A DNA stretch of 64,000 nucleotides. Origin: Elysia crispata (lineage: Eukaryota > Mollusca > Gastropoda > Plakobranchidae). This document shows positions 25,791-38,329 of the stretch, piece by piece. The stretch lies in contig JAWDGP010006811.1 of NCBI GenBank assembly GCA_033675545.1, positions 48,501 to 112,500 of the forward strand. The letters are read 5' to 3'. The notes under the pieces are model-generated. The model made no database searches, was not told where the DNA came from, and saw only the letters and a list, made by a program, of their open reading frames with translations. Made by a program: the position numbers and the translations under genes. The stretch's first letter is position 1. Each line of letters starts with the position of its first letter.

Positions 25791-26064
25791 TCTCATGGCA
25801 ATGTTTGTAAAACCGTCCACTTTGATAAACAAATAGCTGGTAAAATTCACTTCAGATCTGCCAATGATGTCACAGAACCAATGGTAGACTAAGAATGCAG
25901 GACTGTCCTTGAAACTCCTGGTCCCCAAAAGCTACCAGCTATTTATCTGCCTCTCAAATGTCATATTAGCATCCTTGCAGGAGTGGCTGAGATATATAAA
26001 AGAAACAGTCATATTCGCGTATCTAGAACTTTTAGTAAAGAAGCGCCTTACTTTTCTCCCACCC

Positions 26065-26505
26065 TGTAAAAAGCTCATCACTGAATTGCCCACAAATAAT
26101 AACCAAGGTTTGGTATTAGCAGGTTGAAGAACTGAAAGAATTTCTCTTTTTAGAATTTCCTAAAGTCGTGTTTTTGCCTCACAAAAATGCCTCTTGTCAG
26201 GGCATCTTCAGCTTTTGTTAGGGTTATTAGGACTGACCTCTGGCCCCGCATCTCAGAGGAAAGTCTGCAGAACCTCGTTACCATAAAGCAAACAGGTGAA
26301 ACTTGTCATCAACCAAAGCCACCAGAGTTATTGCTGGGGTATACAAGGGAGCATTTGCATAAAAGCTGAGCACCTGTAGAGCACAAAATTAATGGCTCCC
26401 CGTGCGCTGGACTGCCTTCCACGCCCGTACCGGTCCTCAACACGCGCTCCGTTCTCCAAGCTCCCTGTCTATTCCTTCCGAATGTTTACCCTGAGGTTCC
26501 TGGTC
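26065..26505 (-). repeat. Dispersed repeat family R2, left copy
   Basis: Reverse complement of this segment matches 56715-57165: shared CTCAGGGTAAACATTCG, GGCGTGGAAGGCAGTCCAGC, GGTGGCTTTGGTTGATGACA and CTCTGAGATGCGGGGCCAGA. No open frame runs through both copies, so it is probably noncoding mobile-element sequence joined to the hammerhead-like module at its 5' side. Confidence 0.75.
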
Positions 26506-26587
26506 TAAAAAGAGACAGGCACACAACTTTATAACTACGGGACTAAAGAAAGAAACAACATAATTATGTATAGATTTACCATATAAA

Positions 26588-26615
26588 CGTTTCGCCTTTA
26601 TTATGGCTTCATCAG
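26588..26615 (-). ncRNA. Hammerhead-ribozyme-like core
   Basis: Minus strand reads CTGATGA-AGCC-loop-GGC-GAAAC, the order of conserved hammerhead residues around a short stem II. I could not find a clean stem III plus cleavage triplet, so activity is doubtful. Similar cores in Penelope-like and retrozyme elements are known. Confidence 0.4.
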
Positions 26616-27180
26616 ATTGTGTGAAGAAAAAAATGACTTTAACAAATTGTACAAAACATTGGGAAAGCTGGGCTCAGACGGGACAAATGATTGGTTGGGG
26701 GAGGGGCAGTGCGCAGAATGCTTCAAGGTTCAGTGCAATGGTTAGGGATGGTGATGGCAAAGGGCGTGACCTCGTTGATATGAGGGTAAGATAAGGCTGG
26801 AGCGGGTGTTGGGAATAAAATATTAGAGCTGGTTAGTATCTGTAGAGAAATCAAAATTCATAAATTGGAAAAAGATTTTTTTTTACATTTGATTCGAATG
26901 GGGATGCGCGGGTAGAAGAATAATACTTGAGAGGGCGAGATGTAAAGGGTATATAATAAATAGATGGTAATGTAGACGAGGATGGCTATTAAAAGATCTT
27001 ATAAATATCCGAATTCTAACAAAATTGAAAGAAATATAACTAACAAGCATGATGAAATTATGTATACAGCAGCTTAGATGATTATGTTGTTAATTGCTCT
27101 CTCATTCTGTTTCACTCTCTTCCTTTATCTATCTTTCTTAAATCTCGATTCCACAAGTATTTATTTCCTTTGCAGTGCCT

Positions 27181-27183
27181 CAT

Positions 27184-27271
<88 letters not shown>
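27181..27271. repeat. (CT)n microsatellite
   Basis: About 45 CT units within the left inverted arm. Confidence 0.95.
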
Positions 27272-27278
<7 letters not shown>

Positions 27279-27304
27279 AGCTTTTCGCGGGGCTGTGGTG
27301 CTGA

Positions 27305-27594
27305 TTTAACAATGCCTCTAAATGACTAACACTAATCATAGTATATTATGAATCGTGATAACATACATTTATAGGTTGTAGGGATAGTAGTTACAGAACC
27401 TGTTCTTTCAATAGAATAAACCATGTACTGATGTAGATTTTTAGTGCCCTAGGGTGGTAAAGTAGGATTTTTGTCGTATCACTAAACAGTATTGAAATAA
27501 ATGAATGATATACACGTGAATATGGATGATCAATATAATAAGTACATATATGGTGGATACTGATGCGTTGTATCTCTTGCCTTTCTTTCTCCCA

Positions 27595-27600
<6 letters not shown>
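27305..27600 (+). repeat. Satellite module X, inverted relative to 28140-28430
   Basis: Begins GCCTCTAAATGACTAACACT and ends at ATACTGATGCGTTGTATCTC, followed by (CT)n. Its reverse complement is present at 28140-28430, 28710-28985 and, cut short, 29205-29242. Confidence 0.85.
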
Positions 27601-27673
<73 letters not shown>

Positions 27674-27750
27674 TTAAAAGGAAAAAAATTAAAAAATTAG
27701 TTATAATACACTAGAGAGCCCAAGACAGACATAGAGAAAGAAAGAGAAAT

Positions 27751-27789
<39 letters not shown>

Positions 27790-27892
27790 GTAAGAGTGAG
27801 AGGGAAGAGGGCGAAGATGAGTAGAATGAGGAGGGATAGATATTGACAGGCAGCAAAACTGATACATGTAAAGGAAAGATAAAGAACACGAA

Positions 27893-27952
<60 letters not shown>

Positions 27953-27975
27953 GGAGGGAGGGAGAGAGAGAGAAT
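27597..27975. repeat. (CT)n then (GA)n tracts around an inversion point
   Basis: A CT tract (27597-27668) and GA tracts (27752-27790, 27893-27975) in opposite orientation, with about 80-100 bp of GA-rich spacers. Confidence 0.9.
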
Positions 27976-28423
27976 CCTATACACATTAAGAGAAAGAGAG
28001 TCCTTTGGGGATAAAGAGAGATTCACTGTTAAATGTCAACATTAAACAAGCAAGAGAGTGTGTGTGTATGTGTATGTGAGGGAGAGAGATTAGACTTAGA
28101 GATGAATAGAATGTGGGAGAAAGAAAGATAAGAGATACAACGCATCAGTATCCACGATTTTATTATGTACTTGTTATATTGATCATCCATTTTCACATGT
28201 ATATTACAATTCTGCTTAGTGTTACCACAACAATCCTACTTTACGACACAAAGGCACTAAGAATCTACATCAGCACATGTTTATTTTACTGAAAGAACAG
28301 GCTACGTAACTACTATCCCTATAACCTATAAATATATTGTTATCACTATTCATAATATGCTATGATTACTGTTAGTCATTTAGAGGCACCATTGAACCAG
28401 CACCACAGCCCCAAGATAAGCGG

Positions 28424-28498
<75 letters not shown>

Positions 28499-28586
28499 GG
28501 GGGGGAGAGAATCCTTAACACATTAAGAGAGTAAGTCTTTAAGGGACAAAGAGAGATTCACTGTTAAATGTTAACATTAAACAAGC

Positions 28587-28665
<79 letters not shown>

Positions 28666-29091
28666 GACTTAGAGATAAATAGAATGTGGGAGAAAGAAAG
28701 ATAAGAGATAAAACGCATCAGTATCCACGACATATGTACTTATTATATTGATCATGCATATTCACGTGTATATTACAATTATATTTAGTGTTACCACAAC
28801 AATCCTACTTTACCACACTAAGGCACTAAGAATCTACATCAGCACATGTTTATTTTACTGAAAGAGCAGGCTGTGTAACTACTATCCTTATAACCTATAA
28901 ATGTATTGTTATCACCATTCATAATATGCTATGATTACTGTTAGTCATTTAGAGGTACTATTGCACCAGCACCACAGCCCCAAGATAAGCGAGAGAGAGA
29001 GAGAGAGAGAGAGAGAATCCTTAACACATTAAGAGAGTAAGTCTTTTAGGGACAAAGAGAGATTCACTGTTGAACGTTAACATTAAACAAG

Positions 29092-29148
<57 letters not shown>

Positions 29149-29242
29149 GAGAGGGATTAGACTTAGAGATAAATAGAATGAGGTCGAAAGAAAGTTAAGA
29201 GATACAACGCATCAGTATCCACGATATATGCACTCATTTTAT
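27970..29242. repeat. Higher-order satellite, roughly 0.5 kb unit, 2.5 copies
   Basis: Each unit is module Y (AGAGATTCACTGTTAAATGT and flanks), a (GA)n tract, a GATTAGACTTAGAGATA block, module X and another (GA)n tract. Module Y starts recur near 28017, 28553 and 29055. The last unit is cut inside module X at 29242, where duplication copy B begins. Confidence 0.9.
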
Positions 29243-30584
29243 TGACTGGTATTTTCCCAAACTGTATAGAACACTTGTGCTCAGCGGATAAAATTAATCT
29301 TAAATTTTCCCGTTTTTCACTTTCATTTTATCGCAACTTGTCTTATGTTTTTTTAACATTAAAATCAGCTATTGATGTTTTTATGCTTGTAACTGTGTTG
29401 AAAATGCAGTAATTTTGCATAAGAATAGTTTTCAACACTGAAAACAGTGGGGGCTTTTTATGTGAAACATCACATAAAAAATAAAGGTTAACTTTAAACG
29501 TGATTTTCTCAGTTTCTTCTTTTCTAGAATGAATGTCTTGAAATTGTTATAACTCTGGTTCTTATTAAGATATCCACAAAATTTAAACTGCAATTTCTTT
29601 AGAAAAACCTGCATTCTATGATGAAAATATTGCAAATAAATGCACACTGGGTGACTTGTGAAGGGTTTTGTGAGATTGCCATTCTGTCTTGGCGAGGATA
29701 AAGTTTGAAAAGCATCCAGCTATTCACTGGGTTAGATCCTCCTCATTTTTAATTTAACTTTATAATTGTCGCCAAAGCTTCGTGCTCGGAGCCCAATGTC
29801 TGATGACTCGTCATCTGACCGTAGTGCTAATGAGTTTAAAAATAGAACCAGGTCTACCATCGCATGCTAGTTCCAGCCATATGACCTGAAATATACAGCT
29901 GAATCTAAACCTGAGTACATCTAGGTCTGAATTTTTTATTTGCAAGATTATGTAAGTAAATCTGTGGATTCACAGTCCTGGGCCGCGTTTCAAAGATGAC
30001 CTGTTTCCTGCATGCAGTTATTGCTGAAATTAATTCTATCCTCTAAAATTTCTTACTTAGATACCACTATGTAAAAATATCATTTCTGCAAACTAAACTG
30101 CTATAGATTACACTGTCTATTCGTTTTGAACCAATTGTTCATGATCCTTCATTAATTTGAGATGCCCTGTGGCACTTGAACGGTTTACGCTCAAATTTAA
30201 TCTTCCTCTTGAAACCGCACCCAAAAGTAAAATTGGAGGAAAAACTAGAGAGGAGGCCTTGCATTTATTTTTTACTTTCATGGCAACAGCTTCACTAGTT
30301 ATTTTTTTCAAGTACGTTGAGTATGAATTATCGGAAATCAGTTAGACGGCATAATTAATATTTTTCTTAAATTGATGCTTGGCGAAAGTCGTGCCATATT
30401 AAAAAAAAAGTATTTGCTCAGAACACTTATGTGGTGGACATTGTTTAGCATATTTTGATCAATATCTGTAGTTAGAGCTATATCACGTAAAAAGGTGGGT
30501 TTTAGTTATTTATCGAATATCACCATGCCAGATTTTTTTGGCATAATTAAACATTGCAATACGAGCAGCGGATAAAATTGTTCC

Positions 30585-31010
30585 GATAAGTTGCGCAGCT
30601 TAGGATTTTATTGAGGGACAAGCTGAGAACCCCGTTCTACAAACGGGACCCTGGTGTCAATTTGCGGAGACTGGGGTGCGTGTGTGTATAGAGAGGCTTA
30701 TAAATGGTCTTGACATCTCTCCTGTCATGATCCAGGTAAAATTATATGCTTCCACCTAACCATTTTTACCTAGAATCTGGATAATTCTAATACTGAGCAC
30801 AAAATTTAGATATACAACTTAATTCCTTTTGGAAAAAAGGAAATCGTCATAATATTCTATTCTTTCCCAATGTGTTTTTAGACCATTTTAAAGGCTTAAA
30901 AAATTAGAAAGCTGTGAATTTTCTCGTTACGTGCATAAAAGTGCACTGTCGTGTGGGAATTCTTAGCCACGCAGTTACTTAAACCTAGATCTACACCTCA
31001 AGTCGATTGA
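30585..31010 (+). repeat. Dispersed repeat family R1, copy in duplication B
   Basis: Duplicate of 19465-19895. Confidence 0.6.
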
Positions 31011-31741
31011 GGAAGACTTCTATTGTTTAAGAATTAAAAATGGCGCGCGAAATTGGTGATCATAAGTTAACCTATGGTGACGAAACAAAGCATTTATGGG
31101 AAATCGAGGAAAGCAGTTTGCGTTGATTTTTTAATAAATTAGAAACTAGCACATGAATATGCTGTAGACGCCTGCAAAGTTTGAAAGATGTGAATTGGGT
31201 AATAACGGAGGAGTTCGTGCACAAAATCCGCTTGTATATATATATATTTGTTTTAAGATTCTGCCATAGGTGCAGGACAATAAAAATAGACAATTTTGTA
31301 TTTGATTTCGGATTCATTTTGGACATCGTAGACATGAAATAAAAAACAGAACAGTTTATAAAAGTCCTTTACCATTTTGTTCCCGTGCCATATAAAAATT
31401 TCAGGGTGATTTGTTGAAAAGTAAACATTTAAGATATACATAAGAATTGTTTTAGATAAATATAGCTAGACGTTTTAGTCGCCTGCGTTATCTTTTTTAC
31501 ATTGTTAGACATTTTATGGAATTACGATCTATCGCAACTTAACAAAGAGAACCATGATTTTAGTCACCGTCAACAAGAGGCTTTTTCATCACTCATATAC
31601 GATTTCAGTTCTTCGAAATTTGTAGTCTTTGGGTTTATAAGTCCTCCTTTTCAGTATATCCATTACAGTTTTAAACAAAACACTTGAAATCAAAGAATGC
31701 AGCATTTCACTATTGCAAAGTCTAGATTATGAAACGATTCC

Positions 31742-32472
31742 TCACTTTACAAAGTACGCATCAAAAGGTTCGCACATATACCAAATTTCCATGAAGCACT
31801 CTTCATCGTTCAAACCGTAAATCCCTGGCCAATCTGCGTGTCTAGCTTCCACACAATCTTCATGTGGCGACCATTTGTTAGGATAGCCGGGACGCCATAT
31901 CCACCGGGCCATTTGGTCGCTCAATGGCTCTCCGTTCTCCCACACAAACGAGTCCTCCACAGCCAGGTCGGTCAGACCCATCCAAGTGTTCTTGTTAAGG
32001 TAATTAAGGCTGACATACCAAAAAACAGAGAACCTGGCCAGGGTATTTCCAAGGAAGATGGTTGAGTTCATTCCGTTACAGATGGAGATAGCATCATGAT
32101 ACTTGGCCTGGGAGGATGACAGGTAAAGACAGGCTGTAGTTCCACATACATCATAGAGAGCGAAGTTACCATTCGTGTCACACGGAGGAATGGGCTGCTT
32201 CGTGTAGAAAATCATATCGTTAGAACCTGTCACAGGTATTGATGTGTCGACGTTCTCTAGAGGACCGAAAGCAACAGAACCAGGTTTGCACATTTGATTA
32301 TCAGTGTTATAGACGACACTCTGGCATGTGTCTGGGTAGAGAAACATGCACTTCATGTAGCACTCGAGAGCTGACGGTGACAACCATGATCCTCCTATCT
32401 GTAGAGTCTGACACTCCTGGCCTGTGGTTTGCTTCAGATACACTTCTCTTATTTGACAGCTGGCTGTTAGAA
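31742..32472 (-). pseudogene. Lectin copy 3: large exon without leader exon
   Basis: A 243-residue open exon nearly identical to copy 2. I see three amino-acid changes: K16T, K20Q and H64Q in copy 2 numbering, counting the leader. The acceptor (GTTTTCTCCAG) and stop are intact. The duplication ends at 32774, well short of where the leader exon would be, and no replacement leader exon with hydrophobic core and phase 1 donor is evident before the next lectin gene. Without a start and signal peptide it is probably not expressed as a secreted protein. The open frame only shows that the duplication is young. Confidence 0.8.
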
Positions 32473-32774
32473 CTGGAGAAAACAACAAAAACTGAATGTA
32501 TTCCCCTTATATGATTTTGTTTAAATTTAATTCTTGTGATTAAAAGGCAATAAAAGAACAGGAAATATATTAACTAGGGTCTGAAGTAAACAAGGATTAA
32601 AATTAGTTACACATGTAGGCTTGAGTCCACTTTGTTCGCCATAGTTTGAACTACGGAGTTGGTGAGCCTGCGTGATTTGGCAGCAAAGACCGCGTATAAA
32701 ATCTGAGCTTTTTGCTGTGTCCTTTCTTTGAATTTGAAAAACTCAATTAATGTAAATTTTAAAAATGAAAATTA

Positions 32775-32828
32775 CATAGTTATTTAGAGGCATTGTTAAA
32801 TCAGCACTACAGCCCCGCGAAAAGCTAA

Positions 32829-32898
<70 letters not shown>

Positions 32899-33560
32899 GC
32901 ACTGCAAAGGAAATAAATACTTGTGGAATCGAGATTTAAGAAAGATAGAAAAAGGAAGAGAGTGAAACAGAATGAGAGAGCAATTAACAACATAATCATC
33001 TAAGCTGCTGTATACATAATTTCATCATGGTTGTTAGTTATATTTCTTTCAATTTTGTTAGAATTCGGATATTTATAAGATCTTTTAATAGCCATCCCCG
33101 TCTACATTACCATCTATTTATTATATACCCTTTACATCTCGCCCTCTCAAGTATTATTCTTCTACCCGCGCATCCCCATTCGAATCAAATGTAAAAAAAA
33201 ACCTTTTCCCAATTTTTGAATTTTGATTTCTCTACAGACACTAACCAGCCCTAATATTTTATTCCAAACTCGCGCTCCAGCCTTATCTTACCCTCATATC
33301 AACGAGGTCACGCCCTCTGCCATCACCATCCCTAGCCATTGCACTGAACCTTGAAGCATTCTGCGCACTGCCCCTCCCCCAACCAATCATTTGTCCCGTC
33401 TGAGCCCAGCTCCCCCAATGTTTTGTATAACTTGTTGAAGTCAATTTTTTCCTACACACTCTGATGAAGCCACAATAAAGGCGAAACGTTTTTATGTTTA
33501 ATCTATACTTGTGTTGTTTCTTTTTTTAGTCCCGTAGTTATAAAGTGGTGTGCCTGTCTC
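32775..33560 (+). repeat. Inverted arm, right (with hammerhead-like core)
   Basis: Reverse-complement partner of 26505-27330. Starts in module X, passes a (GA)n tract (32830-32894) and ends near the (CT)n tract at 33573. Confidence 0.85.
33461..33488 (+). ncRNA. Hammerhead-ribozyme-like core
   Basis: CTGATGA-AGCC-loop-GGC-GAAAC on the plus strand. The flanks contain ACACA upstream and TGTGT downstream, which could form stem I. The cleavage triplet is uncertain (an AATC near 33498-33501 is one candidate). Confidence 0.42.
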
Positions 33561-33567
33561 TTTTGAA

Positions 33568-33572
<5 letters not shown>

Positions 33573-33652
<80 letters not shown>

Positions 33653-33710
33653 TGTTTAATGTTAATATTTAGCAGCGAATCTCTCTTTATCCCCTACAGT
33701 TGTTTTAATG
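33573..33710. repeat. (CT)n microsatellite followed by inverted module Y
   Basis: CT tract at 33573-33650, then TTAATGTTAATATTTAGCAG, the reverse complement of satellite module Y. Confidence 0.85.
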
Positions 33711-33819
33711 TGCAGATAAAAGAGGAGGATGGTTTTGTTCCCGGATCTCTGCCTTCCTATCGCATAGATTTGAAAAGCAGCAATGGAGATCATTCACAAT
33801 TTTAGGCTATTCTTTCCTT

Positions 33820-34178
33820 TTTACACATGTCTTGGAGAAAAAATAATTACAATGCAATGATGAATCACAATTTGATTAAATTATTTAATGAAATGAAGGG
33901 GGAGGGTTCGTTATTAGGATGTTAAATACAGATTTAAATCTAAAGCCTTTTTTAAACAATCAAAAACAGTTTGTTGCGCTTGTGTTAACTAAAGGCAGTC
34001 ATATGCTGGCTTCACAGTGAAAACTTAATATCTTCTCATTTGAAAAAAGCTTACATTTTTTTTTATTTTTAACAGCATCATATTAGTCTCCAGCCAGCAA
34101 AATTAGGCTCATAGTTATAGTGCCAGTACATTCATATTCATTCTTTCATACACAATTGTCAGATCTCTTTTATACATA
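33820..34178. other. No gene recognised
   Basis: AT-rich intergenic sequence before the MITE. Confidence 0.4.
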
Positions 34179-34655
34179 CAGTGGAAACCTCAAAAACCGA
34201 AGTCTGGTTATTCGAATTTCTCAATAAACCGAATTTTGCAAGATGATAGGTTATTTTTTTTCTCTTTGGCTTTATTAGAATCGGACTCATATTTTGAAGT
34301 CTTTCTGATTCGATTCTCGTCATTCAAAGTTGATAGCACCCCATAAGGCATCACAAAAGTACTACATGCTTCTCTCAAGCAGCAAGCAATGCCAATCACT
34401 GCCCACGAAAGGCTGATCTGGTGCGCTAACAAATCAAGAAAGGAGCAGATGCATTAACAATTAAGTACCAGTAGCAAATCTGTACTGATACTGATAGCAA
34501 TGTGGGACGGGGGAAGGGCAGGGTTGCTTGTTGCAGGCACAGTATACCCTCACTCAATGAGTCATAGATTGCTTTACCCATTTTTGTAATTCAAATACTC
34601 TTAATTCGAAGATTTGATCCATTCCGATACAATTCGAATTATGAGGTTTCCACTG
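34179..34655. mobile_element. pogo/Tigger-like MITE
   Basis: Begins CAGTGGAAACCTCA and ends with the exact inverse TGAGGTTTCCACTG, the terminal inverted repeat typical of pogo/Tigger elements of the Tc1-mariner group. Subterminal TTCGAATT motifs recur on both sides. The element follows a TA dinucleotide, while the right flank reads TG, so the target-site duplication is imperfect. At 477 bp with no transposase frame it is non-autonomous. Confidence 0.8.
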
Positions 34656-34659
34656 TGTG

Positions 34660-35800
34660 TCAAATTATCAACTTATATGGCGGTAGTCTTCAGAAGGCAT
34701 TACAATAAAACTTATAAGTTGAGGTTGGAGCTAACATCCATCCTCCTACAAGATTACAAATTTAATAATTTAACCACTGGACGATGCTGCTCAAAAGATT
34801 GATCATGCATAACAAAAGCATAATTTAAAATGCTTAGCCAATATCTGTTCCGAATAAATTATTGCACTACTCACACCCTTTGAGTTTGCAACTTGTAATC
34901 AGTGTCAATCTAGGTTCAATCAATCAGTGTAGTCTGAAGACCATTTTCTCGAGTTGTTTAAAAGATAATGACTTCACTAGCTAAGAGTTAAGGTCATAAA
35001 GTAGCTGTGGAAAGGAGGGAAAAAGTAAAAATTTGATAATATTAATATTACAAACCTGCACCTAATATTGAGCCATCTACAAATTACATTGCATACTGTA
35101 AAATGCGTTTCAACAGATCTGCAGCTTTAAATTTTCTTTATACATGTACATTCCATTTTCTATATATAAAACTTTTTTCTGTCAATTTTAACATGAGTAA
35201 AAAAATTGTAAAGTAACTGCAAATGTAAATTGGCTGCCTAAGTAACATATCAACATTTGGAGCCCACATTCACTGATGTGTACTGTCTTTAGATAGTTCA
35301 TATTTTATAGCTTCTTATGACAGTTATTATTGGTGCCGGTACCTAGGATTTAAGCAGAGGAGCGTACCAGGTAGTTTAATTTATGTAGACCTTCCACTAT
35401 CATTAAACTTTGCTCCCTTTGCTTCGTTTCATTAGTCCCAATAATGCTGAACAAATACATCAGGCCCTATAAATGTAAATTAAAACTGATGTTCATTAAT
35501 CTACAAAGGATATATTTTTTTTAATTTTTTACCTTCTTTTACAAGAACTTTGTGATAGGTTGTTTTTGTTTTTCTTAAGTCTACTCTATATATTTTCCTT
35601 TAAATCTTCTACAATGTGCACTAATTAGAACACCTTCAGTTTCTTGGTCCAGTATTGATTACAGTGCATCAATCTTGAAGTTGAAATGCAGTCTGTAATA
35701 AATAAAGTAATTAAACCAAGCGTTTTCTGCAGCAATCACATCACTATTATTAAAAATTACTGCTTCTACTAATATCAATATTGTTACAAGTGCTACTATC
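34660..35800. other. No gene recognised
   Basis: AT-rich; no exon, RNA or element identified. Confidence 0.4.
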
Positions 35801-35802
35801 AT

Positions 35803-35871
35803 AACTACTACTACTACTACTACAACTACTACCACTACTACCTTTACAACTATTTGCTGCTGCTGCTGCAG

Positions 35872-35959
<88 letters not shown>

Positions 35960-35960
35960 A
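35803..35960. repeat. (CTA)n / (CTG)n compound repeat
   Basis: CTA repeats flanked by short CTG blocks at both ends. Confidence 0.95.
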
Positions 35961-36080
35961 TTTAAGTTACATTATAACTACTAATACTATATGTTCTACC
36001 ACTTACTACATCTACTAATACTTCTACAACAAGTATTGATACTACTGCTACTTCTTCCACAATTACTACGCCTACTCCTG

Positions 36081-36285
<205 letters not shown>

Positions 36286-36299
36286 TCCTCCAACTGTTA

Positions 36300-38228
36300 T
36301 TGCAATTAATTACTACTGCTGCTACTTGTGGCAGTAAAACAATTATTAAAATATTTCCATTATAAAATACTTGGTGCATGCTGTCTAAACGAGAATAAGT
36401 TTTAAACTGAAAGAGTGCCAACAAACCTTCAGATATGATTGCACATTGCATGCTCTTGGACGGGCCTCTACCATTTCATCAGATCTAATCTTGATTAAAT
36501 GCGTAGAATGGCATGTAGTATTATATGATTTTTATGAGACATTAGGCATTGCAGCGATGTTAAATCTTAAGAAATTTAATTTAATATACACGTATTCCTA
36601 GCACGATTGTGCTCTTTATATTTGCATTGTATTATTTAACTCTACGAGCTAAACGGTGTATATAAAAGTCAACTTTTTGTTGTTTTCAGTGAGACTATTC
36701 TCTTAAAGCATATAGAACTAGATTTATACACGTGAAAATTTTTGATCTGACTCATTTCAAAAGCAAATTGAATAAATAAGAGCGAACTTCAATTCGAACC
36801 GAGCTGTCGGCAGAATTAGATCTATGGCTGGTTTTGCCGGAAATGAAGATTTTTGTGCACCTAACTCAAATTAGGACATGGTAGACCCACTCCTAAATCT
36901 CAGGTTTACACTTTTCTTCATAGAACCGACCTAACTTTGAGAAGAGACTAGAGAGGGACTAGCGAGGGACTAGTGGAAGCGAGGATCCATCCGAAACTTG
37001 GGAGCGCTTCATAGAATCGGGCCATAATGAATAAGAAAATTTGACTCATTAAGTTTATGAAATTTAAATCTACATGTATTTAGAGATTTAAAAAACCCAA
37101 CATCATTCATTATCATCTGAGTTTAAATAACTGCGCGACTAAGAATTTCCGCAAAACACTGCACTTTTATGCACTTAATGCAAAAATCCACAGTTTTAAA
37201 AACAGATTGGGAAAGAAGAGAATTCGTCGATTTCTTTTATTTCCGAAGGCCCCTCTATGCACTTCTGGCTAGAAGCCTTACAATGAGCGTTTTGAAGTCG
37301 TCAAATAATTTGGTTGAAAACTAGAGTTATCTAAGCATCCAAAAATATATTCTACGATTTTGTCTCTTCTTTCTTCGTTTAGAGGCAGTCCCTTATTATT
37401 TTAGTATTTAACTCAAAAAAACTTGGTTAAAGCGTGTAATGGTCCTAAATCTTTAAAACCTCCATATTCCACTATTTGGCTGGTTTCTCTTCTGTGTATT
37501 AAGACACTCACAATCCCCCTCCACACACACACACATATTCACACCAACATCCCCACCTTCACCCCCACCAAAAAAAAAACAAGAAGCGATAGCAGCAGAT
37601 CTAACTTACACATATACACTTTTTTTCTGACCTAAAAATATTTCCTTTTCTTATCTGTCCACAAGCTGAACACATTTAATACAAGTTGCGTATCTGTAAT
37701 CTGTGCAGTAAAATATTTTTTGTCAGTTCCTATGAAGTTCTTAAAAAAAAAACACTTAGCAAAGATTTGGCCAAAGATCTACCGAAAGTCTTATTATGTC
37801 GAAAAACCGAAATCAGCTCGTATTATCTACGTTTTTATTGTTTTGTAGAGGTTTTTTTTTTGTGTGTGTGTGTGGGTGAAACACGTCAAGAAGATAAGTG
37901 GCAGAGAAATCTCGGGAACGCTTTCAACGTTAAAAAAGGGAAAAAAACAGGGAAAAAACTCTTTTCTCCAGTTCATTGGACAGAAAAAATCCCTCCATTT
38001 AAAGACACTTTTAAGAGATTAAGAGGCCATAAATAGCTTAGGTTTTTTATCATGTTCAATGTAAATTGAACTAATCTTATTTCTTCCCCACCGACAGTTT
38101 GTTCACAACGTTTATTGCTTCTATTTTGTTTGTCCCTTACAATCATGTCTTTCCTCTTTCTTGTCCTTTTGCTTTACATCTCTGCCCACTTCATCTCTTC
38201 AACACTCTCTATTTCCTACCTTAACGCC

Positions 38229-38230
<2 letters not shown>
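36300..38230. other. No gene; dispersed-repeat fragments
   Basis: Includes a GCGCTTCATAGAATCGGGCC motif (37003-37022), which looks like part of a short interspersed element, and an inverted tail of repeat R1 at about 37080-37240. No gene seen. Confidence 0.45.

Positions 38231-38322
<92 letters not shown>
38231..38322. repeat. (CT)n microsatellite
   Basis: About 45 CT units. Confidence 0.95.
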
Positions 38323-38327
<5 letters not shown>

Positions 38328-38329
38328 GT

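Larger units (their letters stand above)
26505..27330 (-). repeat. Inverted arm, left (with hammerhead-like core)
   Basis: Reverse complement resembles 32775-33560. The shared series includes the GTGTGCCTGTCTCTTTT end, the hammerhead-like core, TGGTTGGGGGAGGGGCAGTG, the ATTATTCTTCTACCCGCGCA block, a (CT/GA)n tract and the AGAGGCATTG end. The two arms point at each other across about 5.4 kb. Confidence 0.85.
29243..32774. repeat. Segmental duplication, copy B (3.5 kb)
   Basis: Near-identical to 18122-21705 in the same orientation. It sits inside satellite module X: the left flank stops at GCACTCATTTTA and the right flank resumes in the TTATTTAGAGGCATTG end of X, with the middle of X lost. Confidence 0.95.
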
